Virus record (IMG/VR): IMGVR_UViG_3300025410_000070
Location: 1-28,595 of that record
Direction: 5' to 3' (one strand)
From: a virus
DNA length: 28,595 nt
In this document: one piece after another, positions 1-5,105 of the stretch
How the letters are laid out: each line of letters starts with the position of its first letter
Numbering within the stretch: the first letter of the stretch is position 1
Position numbers and translations under genes: made by a program
The notes under the pieces: model-generated
Database searches by the model: none
Told to the model about the DNA's origin: nothing
What the model saw: the letters and a program-made list of their open reading frames with translations, nothing else

Positions 1-246
1 CAATCGTAACTTTGATTGCAAGTTTCCCTTATACTTTTCCTTGTGGATGTCTTCTGGTGTAAACAGAACGCGCCATCCTCCAATTAACGGTTTATAAGAC
101 ACCCAAAAACCAAAATGCAAATTGCCGTCTTCTTTTAATTGAACGTCAGTTTCTGAATTTTCCCCCAACGCTGGCTTTAAGTGAAAATATTCAAAACCTC
201 TTACACCCGGTAAAATTAAATCTTTTATTTCTTCCATTGTTTTCAT
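1..246 (-). CDS. Hypothetical phage protein, C-terminus outside window
   Basis: An open frame starts at ATG 246 and runs to the left edge without a stop, so only the first 82 residues are visible. It begins MKTMEEIKDLILPGV and has a mixed beta-rich composition (for example FGFWVSYKPLIGGWRV). I do not recognise the family. The start overlaps the stop of the upstream gene as ATGA (246-243), the same coupling used throughout this minus-strand cluster, which supports it as a real last-visible member of the operon. No signal peptide or membrane segment is seen. Function unknown. Confidence 0.7.
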   Translation of the reverse strand, partial: MKTMEEIKDLILPGVRGFEYFHLKPALGENSETDVQLKEDGNLHFGFWVSYKPLIGGWRVLFTPEDIHKEKYKGNLQSKLRL

Positions 247-464
247 TTTGGCGGCTCCGGTAATGGCATCCAACGACTGAATTGTTTTTTAAACACATCT
301 TTTTCAAGACATTTTTTCTTTAACCCATCAGGACAATTATAACCCACAATTTCCCATTGGAGAGTTAAAATATTGAAACATGCCATCATCACACAGGAAT
401 CTTTTAATTGAACCAAAATTGGTTTGTCGTGTGGCGCTGTTTCTATTGGTTGCCATTCAGTCAT
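243..464 (-). CDS. DUF551-like small phage protein
   Basis: A 73-residue protein with the two hallmarks of the DUF551-type phage family. The N-terminal WQPIETAP is at residues 4-11 and the C-terminal SRWMPLPEPP lies just before the end. Family members are common in early or accessory phage gene clusters and have no established biochemical role. The start at 464 overlaps the preceding gene's stop as ATGA, and its own stop overlaps the next start the same way, so translation is probably coupled. The middle section is shorter than in many relatives, but both ends are intact. The family call is from motif memory, not a search. Confidence 0.8.
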   Translation of the reverse strand: MTEWQPIETAPHDKPILVQLKDSCVMMACFNILTLQWEIVGYNCPDGLKKKCLEKDVFKKQFSRWMPLPEPPK

Positions 465-820
465 AGCCCTTCACCTTCTTCGCAGTCTATTTCTACCTTC
501 ACGCAAGCAAGACGGTTAGGCGCTTGCAACCTATCGGCATGTTCTTTTGATAAACATCCAATGGTTGCTCCTTGCGTCTCAGGGACAATATTAAACCAAA
601 ACGTCCGCTTGATGCGTGGTTTGACTTCAACAAGGTTATCTTTATAATGGCTGTTATAGATATCAACGCCGTATTTGTTCCAACGAGTGGATTCCCATTC
701 GCCATTCTTTAAGATGGCCCCGTGAACTGAACACGTGCCGCCACCATCGGTTGCATAAATCCGCACTTCACGCCCATTACGGGTGCGGTATTGTTTGTTG
801 ATGTCGATTTCATTAATCAT
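461..820 (-). CDS. Conserved phage hypothetical protein (NGREVRIYATDGGG)
   Basis: A 119-residue protein. Its N-terminal half resembles a recurring phage family in which a (D/N)GREVRIYATDGGG segment (residues 15-28) is followed by VHGAI and a tryptophan-containing strand. Such proteins are small beta-rich unknowns in accessory clusters. The C-terminal half (FWFNIVPETQG, then a cysteine-containing segment and an acidic tail) looks like a second small domain. The start at 820 overlaps the upstream stop (ATGA) and the stop overlaps the downstream start. No catalytic motif is visible and I infer no function. Confidence 0.75.
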   Translation of the reverse strand: MINEIDINKQYRTRNGREVRIYATDGGGTCSVHGAILKNGEWESTRWNKYGVDIYNSHYKDNLVEVKPRIKRTFWFNIVPETQGATIGCLSKEHADRLQAPNRLACVKVEIDCEEGEGL

Positions 821-1053
821 ACATTTATCCCTTTTGAAAACAGATGATATTCCCCTTCAAAATCATCAGGCTCTGCATCACGGATTATGTATGAAGATTT
901 AATATCGTCATTGCATTTTGCCCAGTGATCCTTGGCATCCCTATTGCTTAACAGGCATTTCCTAAAATTCCCTTGTGTCGTCGTGTATTCAATCACAACC
1001 CAATCTGGTTGGGGAATTTGATTTATCATTACGGGTTCAATGCCGCCACTCAT
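817..1053 (-). CDS. Hypothetical phage protein
   Basis: A 78-residue protein beginning MSGGIEPVMINQ. I chose ATG 1053 rather than a TTG six codons upstream because it gives the ATGA overlap with the upstream stop seen at the neighbouring junctions. The sequence has a short beta-rich N-terminal part (WVVIEYTTTQGNFRKCLL) and an acidic C-terminal part. No motif, signal or membrane helix is recognisable. It is supported mainly by its position in a tightly coupled operon and by lack of a better frame. Function unknown. Confidence 0.7.
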   Translation of the reverse strand: MSGGIEPVMINQIPQPDWVVIEYTTTQGNFRKCLLSNRDAKDHWAKCNDDIKSSYIIRDAEPDDFEGEYHLFSKGINV

Positions 1054-1295
1054 AACCGCACCATCCCGCAAAACCCGTGGGTTGTGCTAAATAGTCCTTC
1101 GCGTATCACGCAATCGTCTATATCTTTTACTTCTTTAATTAAATTAACCCACCGCCAAGCCATGCATTTGGGGCCGTCACAATAGTATTCCCATTTAGCA
1201 TTTTGCTTCCGTTTTGCCATTGGGCAAAGTTTGTAGTCAGCTTCTTCAGGCGTCACATAGTGTAAGTTGTCAGTCGGACTTTGGTTTATCGTCAT
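1050..1295 (-). CDS. Small Cys/Trp-rich conserved phage protein
   Basis: An 81-residue protein with the pattern YVTPEEADYKLCPMAKR followed by CDGPKCMAWRW (about residues 39-49). This resembles a small phage family in which a CP(M/F) segment and a C-x(3-5)-C-MAWRW segment are separated by a short linker. The three cysteines could help bind a metal, but no fourth ligand is obvious. It overlaps the upstream gene by 26 bases. Its stop overlaps the next start as ATGA. Role unknown; the family resemblance is from memory and should be confirmed by a profile search. Confidence 0.75.
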   Translation of the reverse strand: MTINQSPTDNLHYVTPEEADYKLCPMAKRKQNAKWEYYCDGPKCMAWRWVNLIKEVKDIDDCVIREGLFSTTHGFCGMVRL

Positions 1296-1461
1296 CGTCG
1301 TTCTCGTTGATTGATATGGTTAAGTTTGTTATCTGTGAGTAGGCAAATATTATGGCTTCCATTTTATCTATTTGCGCAATTGATTGGGCGCACTCACGCT
1401 CAAGCATTTCTATTCTGTCTTTTAATACGTCAACGTATCGCATTACTGGATCATCAGTCAT
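1270..1461 (-). CDS. Short coiled-coil-like hypothetical protein
   Basis: A 63-residue protein whose residues 8-42 (VDVLKDRIEMLERECAQSIA and the stretch after it) have heptad-like spacing of hydrophobics. It probably forms one long helix or coiled coil, followed by an acidic tail with a DDDD run. A GAGGAAATTAAC Shine-Dalgarno context precedes ATG 1461, and the start overlaps the preceding stop (ATGA). The 3' end overlaps the next gene. Such short helical proteins are common phage fillers or adaptors; nothing points to a specific function. Confidence 0.65.
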   Translation of the reverse strand: MTDDPVMRYVDVLKDRIEMLERECAQSIAQIDKMEAIIFAYSQITNLTISINENDDDDKPKSD

Positions 1462-1712
1462 GGCTTGTTAATTTCCTCAAAGTCTACGGGATATTGCTTA
1501 TAGTTGGCAATGAAGTTTCCGGCGTCAACCAAAGTGTCAAAATCGGCAATCACGTCATAGCGCAACCCAAATTTGTGCCAACGCTTAACTTGGAAAATAA
1601 CCTTTCCGTTTATCTTATTGCTATTTTCGTCATAAGTAGCCGCTTGGTCTACATCAATGATCCACTTAGGGTGGGGGCTAAAGAATTTAATTAAAGTGTA
1701 TACGAAGTTCAT
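1458..1712 (-). CDS. Hypothetical phage protein
   Basis: An 84-residue protein with an aromatic-rich N-terminus (MNFVYTLIKFFSPHPKWIID) followed by a predicted beta-rich body. The N-terminal stretch is hydrophobic but interrupted by KFFSPHP, so it is not a convincing membrane helix. The start overlaps the upstream stop as ATGA, and the gene ends in an ATGA overlap with the next one. No family recognised. It is credible as a gene because it fits the coupled operon exactly and no competing minus-strand frame covers the interval. Confidence 0.65.
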   Translation of the reverse strand: MNFVYTLIKFFSPHPKWIIDVDQAATYDENSNKINGKVIFQVKRWHKFGLRYDVIADFDTLVDAGNFIANYKQYPVDFEEINKP

Positions 1713-1948
1713 TGTACTGATCCTTCTGGTTTAACATTGGTTTCTATAATAACAGATGCAAATACCATAGCGGCTTTACTGCGTTCTGGTTCATCTAACT
1801 GGTCCAAAACCGTTGCAGAGAATACCGACAGGATGTGCAGGATAGTTCCAATGCTCATGTTATCAACAGCCGCGCCAATGGCATCGTATGCCGCAATGTG
1901 GCGTTCCTGCTTTTTCTTTTCCATGTGTTCGTTAAGGTCTATGGTCAT
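1709..1948 (-). CDS. Helical hypothetical protein
   Basis: A 79-residue mostly helical protein. It has a charged N-terminal helix (MTIDLNEHMEKKKQERHIAA) and a more hydrophobic central part (MSIGTILHILSVFSATVLDQ). The centre is amphipathic rather than a clear transmembrane segment. A GAGGAAG Shine-Dalgarno lies a few bases before ATG 1948. The gene overlaps its upstream neighbour by 17 bases and its downstream neighbour by ATGA. I do not recognise a family. A small helical dimer or regulator-like fold is possible but unproven. Confidence 0.65.
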   Translation of the reverse strand: MTIDLNEHMEKKKQERHIAAYDAIGAAVDNMSIGTILHILSVFSATVLDQLDEPERSKAAMVFASVIIETNVKPEGSVQ

Positions 1949-2213
1949 TTAACTTCCTCATTCTTTCATCTTGTCGTTTCACGTAATCAATTTGTTCCTG
2001 AAACCATTCTTGGTCTATTGGGCTAACCGCCAATGTCTTAGATCGTTCCAGCCAGTCCAGATGCCACTTATCGTAGATTAGCTGCTGTTCAAATTCCGTC
2101 TTGTTTTGGTCTAACCACGCCACATGATCTTTTTTTAAAGCTTCCATGTCTTCTTTTACGGATGGGTGGTTAGGGATGTATGGTTCTATGGGGAATGTAT
2201 TTTCTGTGTTCAT
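1932..2213 (-). CDS. Hypothetical charged helical protein
   Basis: A 93-residue protein beginning MNTENTFPIEPYIPNHPSVK. I prefer ATG 2213 over a start four codons upstream because 2213 makes the ATGA overlap with the stop of the Tat-signal gene before it. The body is rich in W, K, D, E and Q (for example WLDQNKTEFEQQLIYDKWHL), suggesting a soluble helical bundle. No catalytic or DNA-binding motif is visible. Function unknown. Confidence 0.65.
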   Translation of the reverse strand: MNTENTFPIEPYIPNHPSVKEDMEALKKDHVAWLDQNKTEFEQQLIYDKWHLDWLERSKTLAVSPIDQEWFQEQIDYVKRQDERMRKLNDHRP

Positions 2214-2689
2214 AGCATTTTCCAAGGTTTGCGAATTGGCCCGGCGCTATCAAATTGAGTTGTGCAGGAAGTATCTGGACCAACAGTGCCATAGATTGTC
2301 CACGCAGGATCATCCAGCCAAGCTTTGCGTTGCTGTTCTTGTTTAAGGATACGGTCTGCTATGATTTGGTCTACGGTACGGTCATCCAAACCAACCGTTC
2401 TTTGCCAATGATTGGATTTAGGCAACATATCTCTACTTGGCACACCGTAATCCCACGATGTAACCCGCACCATGTTGGCAAACTCTTGCGTACCCGCAAA
2501 CAGATTGGCGTTAGTTGGTTCCCAAAACTTATGAATAACTGTCTGGCCGGACAAATCTAAACCTGTGACGGTAGCAAATGGTGTAGCTTGTGCTGCATTA
2601 ACAGCCATAACACCAGAGTAACGAATCACAGCAGGTGTAGCTACAAGTGCAGTTAAGCCAGTAAGGAACTTACGACGGGATATGGTCAT
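2210..2689 (-). CDS. Putative exported protein with twin-arginine-like signal
   Basis: A 159-residue protein beginning MTISRRKFLTGLTALVATPA. The SRRKFL motif followed by a hydrophobic stretch and a small-residue region fits a Tat signal. This would route a folded protein across the cytoplasmic membrane if host TatC recognises it. The mature part has no recognised domain. ATG 2689 was chosen over starts further upstream because it gives the best signal and repeats the initiation context of the neighbouring gene (AAG, AAAATAAAC, ATGAC). Similar Tat-like leaders occur in phages of Alphaproteobacteria, with no known function. It overlaps the upstream gene by 20 bases. Confidence 0.75.
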   Translation of the reverse strand: MTISRRKFLTGLTALVATPAVIRYSGVMAVNAAQATPFATVTGLDLSGQTVIHKFWEPTNANLFAGTQEFANMVRVTSWDYGVPSRDMLPKSNHWQRTVGLDDRTVDQIIADRILKQEQQRKAWLDDPAWTIYGTVGPDTSCTTQFDSAGPIRKPWKML

Positions 2690-2987
2690 GTTTATTTTCT
2701 TCATATAAAACAGTTGTATTAACTTCACCTTCAATCAAGTTAAGTTGTTTTAATTCATGAAGATTTTTGGCATATTCATGAACGTCCATTCCAATTTCTG
2801 AGCAAAAATCTGCTTGTTCCTGTGTTAAACCAATTTTTACAGGAACGCGGACATTAGCCATCACTACACCTTCTGCGGCGGCTTCCACAATTTCTGGGTT
2901 GGCTGGAGTAATTGGTTCTGCTTTAGTCGCAATAGATACAGGAGCAAAACCCAACATAGCCAAAAAAGAACGTCGTTTTATAGTCAT
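2670..2987 (-). CDS. Second putative Tat-signal protein
   Basis: A 105-residue protein starting MTIKRRSFLAMLGFAPVSIA. The KRRSFL plus hydrophobic stretch is a twin-arginine-like leader closely resembling that of the following gene, but the mature regions do not look alike. The likely mature part contains a helical stretch (LTQEQADFCSEIGMDVHEYA). A strong AAGGAAAATAAAC context precedes ATG 2987. It lies two bases downstream of the preceding gene. Function unknown. Two successive leaders of this type suggest a cell-envelope role, perhaps superinfection or host-surface modification, but that is conjecture. Confidence 0.7.
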   Translation of the reverse strand: MTIKRRSFLAMLGFAPVSIATKAEPITPANPEIVEAAAEGVVMANVRVPVKIGLTQEQADFCSEIGMDVHEYAKNLHELKQLNLIEGEVNTTVLYEENKHDHIPS

Positions 2988-2989
2988 GT

Positions 2990-3196
2990 TTATTTTCCTT
3001 GATAAGTAGGGGGAGGAGCGACGTAATTTATAATATCGTCAAGCGTCCACTCAATCGGGGGCTTTCTCCAAAGGACAGAATCTTCTTTATGCGAACCCGC
3101 CGCAATAGCAGCAAAAATTCTCATTAAAAACTTTTCTGTGTCAGTAGGTGTTTTTAGGTTGTCAATTTTATTGAGGGCGTCTGTTAGCTTAAACAT
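2990..3196 (-). CDS. First gene of the left operon, hypothetical
   Basis: A 68-residue protein starting MFKLTDALNKIDNLKTPTDT. A good GGAG Shine-Dalgarno lies about 6 bases before ATG 3196, and a promoter with near-consensus boxes lies directly upstream (3218-3246). This is therefore probably the first gene of the minus-strand operon. It appears to have a small helical N-terminal domain and a Pro-rich C-terminus (YVAPPPTYQGK). No family is recognised. Confidence 0.7.
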   Translation of the reverse strand: MFKLTDALNKIDNLKTPTDTEKFLMRIFAAIAAGSHKEDSVLWRKPPIEWTLDDIINYVAPPPTYQGK

Positions 3197-3217
3197 GTTG
3201 TTCTCCGTTATGGTGTT

Positions 3218-3246
3218 TGCATAGCGTGTAAAATATCACAAGTCAA
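3218..3246 (-). promoter_or_regulatory. Sigma-70-like promoter for the left operon
   Basis: On the minus strand TTGACT (3246-3241) is followed after 17 bases by TATGCA (3223-3218). Transcription would start near 3211, leaving a very short leader that contains the GGAG ribosome site of the gene starting at 3196. It is the only well-formed promoter I see for the twelve-gene left cluster. Confidence 0.65.
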
Positions 3247-3511
3247 GCACTGGAGTCCCAAGACTGTGTATGAGTTATACGGGGGTAGGGGTCGCTAATG
3301 GAACCCCACCCCACCCCATTTGAACATTAAAATGATGGTGTCCGTTGCCAACACGATTGGCTGGCACCCAACAAAGCCTCACACGGAATCAACATGAGGG
3401 GGCAACAGGATACGCCGACCGCGACAGACCACAGTCCATTGTCCTGCATTAGCGTAGACTACTCAAGCTACAAGAACACCCAAGCGAGGCAGCCATGTAG
3501 CAAAGATGGCA

Positions 3512-3541
3512 TTGCCCTACAAGGAATATTTTGTAGGGCAA
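3512..3541. repeat. Perfect 10-bp inverted repeat
   Basis: TTGCCCTACA (3512-3521) and TGTAGGGCAA (3532-3541) are exact reverse complements around a 10-base loop. The plus-strand copy is followed by A rather than T, and on the minus strand no T-run follows the stem. A simple intrinsic terminator in either direction is therefore unlikely. Confidence 0.75.
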
Positions 3542-3813
3542 AAACTAATACAGGGGTGTCAGTTAGGGGCGGTGTATAGCGCTAAGTAATACAGGGGTGG
3601 GAGTTATACGGGACTGCGTATAAGGGGCGGATATACGGGAGGGCGTATATACCAAAGTACACCGGAAGTGGGGGTGATTATACCAAACAGGGGGTTAGGT
3701 ATAGTGAAATGCACCTAACGGGGGTTAGTGTTCAGTTAAATGGGTTTTAGGGAAATTTTGGGATGTTATGTGAGTGATGCGGAGCGTCAGGGATAGCATC
3801 AGTGTATTAGCGG

Positions 3814-3831
3814 GGGGTATGGGTATACCCC
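3814..3831. repeat. GC-rich stem-loop GGGGTAT/ATACCCC
   Basis: GGGGTAT (3814-3820) and ATACCCC (3825-3831) enclose a four-base GGGT loop. It also contains the perfect palindrome GGGTATACCC. No T-tract follows on either strand. Confidence 0.65.
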
Positions 3832-3900
3832 ACCGGGGGTTGCGCGGCTCGGATAAAAACATAAGCATATCTTTATATGGTTATGTGCTTGACCATATTG

Positions 3901-3952
3901 GTTATGCTCAAGTCAAGCATAACATAGTTATGTTATAACATTACATAACTAT
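3901..3952. repeat. Two back-to-back perfect stem-loops at the terS 3' end
   Basis: Stem 1 is GTTATGCT (3901-3908) with AGCATAAC (3916-3923), loop 7. Stem 2 is ATAGTTATGT (3924-3933) with ACATAACTAT (3943-3952), loop 9. They touch without a spacer, and stem 2 includes the terS stop codon. No T-run follows on the minus strand, so they look more like 3'-end protectors or protein sites than classic terminators. Confidence 0.7.
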
Positions 3953-4518
3953 AGATCATCATCCTTTGCATCTGATGGTGCTATTGCCTTTAGCATCGAC
4001 GCAAGTGCTGATCGATCATCATAATCTAACTTGGCTATATTGATGGTTTGAGTGATCACGGTATTACCATCAGCATCATTATGCTTAAGTGCATCACCAT
4101 ACTTTTTGGGTCTTATCTTTCCTGCCATCCATTTGCGCGTGTCAATTTGCACTTGTGCGCGGCGAATAATCTCGTTCGTCGCATCCAATGGTATGTTGTC
4201 AGCGATGTGAAGCGTCTCATCAAATAACGTGTCGGCTTGTTCGTCTCGCGCATATGCGTATTGTCGAGCAAAATCGGCGTTTCGCGCAAGCCACTTCCTA
4301 ATTGTGCTTCCATCCGGAAAGTTAACATCACGACATATCGCCCTCAAACTCTCGCCATTAGCCAATCGATCAAGCACTTTATCTGCAATCGCTTCATCAA
4401 AAACAAGATGACGCCCACGCGATGACAATTCCCGTGGGCGATCTAAAATCACTTGCCCATTTTTGACTGTCTTAACGGTTTTACTCGCTTTCGCTTTCTT
4501 CACTTGTTTCATCTTCAT
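3949..4518 (-). CDS. Terminase small subunit-like protein
   Basis: A protein of 189 residues, very basic at the start (MKMKQVKKAKASKTVKTV). A helix-turn-helix region follows at about residues 56-80 (GESLRAICRDVNF then STIRKWLARN). Next comes a helical segment with YARDEQADTLFDE, and then RKWMAGKIRPKKYGD (residues 128-142), a typical pattern of small-terminase-like phage proteins. Such proteins bind the packaging site and recruit the large terminase. No large-subunit ATPase gene is nearby and the virion genes are over 15 kb away, so a DNA-binding role other than packaging is possible. ATG 4518 is chosen for its AGG five bases upstream; GTG 4524 and ATG 4512 are alternatives. It overlaps the acidic gene upstream. 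Confidence 0.8.
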   Translation of the reverse strand: MKMKQVKKAKASKTVKTVKNGQVILDRPRELSSRGRHLVFDEAIADKVLDRLANGESLRAICRDVNFPDGSTIRKWLARNADFARQYAYARDEQADTLFDETLHIADNIPLDATNEIIRRAQVQIDTRKWMAGKIRPKKYGDALKHNDADGNTVITQTINIAKLDYDDRSALASMLKAIAPSDAKDDDL

Positions 4519-4714
4519 CTTCACCTAACAATAATTGTTCATCGACGTATTCTAACACATCATCGATAGCATCTATTGCTTGTAATAAGAATGATTGCTG
4601 AACAGTAAAATCTAACAGATCAAATTCATCTGCCCAATCAAGCGAAATCTCGACATCACCATCTTCACTATTAACTAGGCTAAACGTAAGCATTGGCACG
4701 GCATCTTCAGACAT
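4481..4714 (-). CDS. Acidic hypothetical protein co-transcribed with terS
   Basis: A 77-residue, strongly acidic protein ending in GEDEDETSEESESE. The body (VEISLDWADEFDLLDFTVQQ and beyond) predicts a beta strand followed by amphipathic helices. AGAGGA lies before ATG 4714. Its last 38 bases overlap the start of the small-terminase gene. The same GAA-rich DNA encodes an acidic tail in this frame and the basic terminase N-terminus in the other. The two proteins might interact through these charges, but that is inference. No family recognised. Confidence 0.65.
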   Translation of the reverse strand: MSEDAVPMLTFSLVNSEDGDVEISLDWADEFDLLDFTVQQSFLLQAIDAIDDVLEYVDEQLLLGEDEDETSEESESE

Positions 4715-4831
4715 GGCTATAATCCTCTGTTAATTACCAAATCACTTAGGCAATATTCTATATCACCATCACAATTATGTGAATTAACGCATATTTCACG
4801 CCTGGGGCCGGGAAATAACTTAATCTACATT

Positions 4832-4861
4832 ATTTTATGTAAATATGCGCATGGGTGACAA
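4832..4861 (-). promoter_or_regulatory. Candidate promoter for the terS operon
   Basis: On the minus strand TTGTCA (4861-4856) and TAAAAT (4837-4832) are spaced by 18 bases. The -35 box is one arm of a palindrome, and a perfect ATGCGCAT palindrome fills the spacer, so a repressor could sit across it. Confidence 0.5.
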
Positions 4862-5016
4862 AAATTGTCATGCTTTTTAAATCGATTTAGAAGCCCAATA
4901 ACGGCATTTAACTATGGTCAAGTACCATGTATCAAAAAAATCAATCTTTCAAAAACGCGAAACAAAACAAGAACATAGCATTTCTTGGCATAGTTATTGT
5001 ATACTTATGTTGCTAC

Positions 5017-5046
5017 TTGACCATATTGAATAAATCATAGTAAAAT
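5017..5046 (+). promoter_or_regulatory. Candidate promoter for the Cys-rich gene and exopeptidase
   Basis: TTGACC (5017-5022) and TAAAAT (5041-5046) lie 18 bases apart, upstream of the gene starting at 5106. The -35 box belongs to a 13-base word, CTTGACCATATTG, that occurs identically at 3888-3900. A perfect ATGGGC/GCCCAT inverted repeat (5051-5071) follows in the untranslated leader. Confidence 0.55.
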
Positions 5047-5105
5047 CATCATGGGCAAATCATATGCCCATAACAACAGTCAAAACGATGCAAAGGATAA
5101 AAACA

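Larger units (their letters stand above)
3247..3948. other. Gene-free G-rich structured region
   Basis: No open frame here has a credible ribosome site or protein-like composition. The plus strand carries runs of three to five G about every 10-30 bases from 3281 onward. Repeated words include GAGTTATACGGG (3272 and 3609), TAATACAGGGGTG (3546-3558 and 3587-3599) and GGGGGTTAG (near 3690 and 3720). A less G-rich central part (about 3330-3540) contains possible nested stems around GCCAA/TTGGC and a perfect inverted repeat at 3512-3541. Possible roles are a packaging (pac) site next to the small terminase, a non-coding RNA, or an origin. None is proven. Confidence 0.6.
4715..5105. promoter_or_regulatory. 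Divergent control region with multiple palindromes
   Basis: This interval separates the terS operon (minus) from the Cys-rich gene (plus). It holds TCACA-ATTA-TGTGA (4769-4782), a long-range pair CGCATATTT/AAATATGCG (4788-4796 and 4841-4849), TACAT-N6-ATGTA (4826-4841), ATGCGCAT (4845-4852) and TGACAA-AAA-TTGTCA (4856-4870). It also holds an inverted CTTGACCATA word (4913-4922) and ATGGGC-N9-GCCCAT (5051-5071) in the leader. Such density suggests operators for divergent, mutually regulated transcription. No coding frame is credible. Confidence 0.6.

Noticed and set aside
3394-3579. 61-codon plus-strand frame in the G-rich gap
   Set aside because: No ribosome site, low-complexity composition and no protein-like pattern; it also runs through the perfect inverted repeat.
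3247-3760. CRISPR-like array from the repeated G-rich words
   Set aside because: The repeats are short, unevenly spaced and not separated by similar-length spacers; no cas gene is present.
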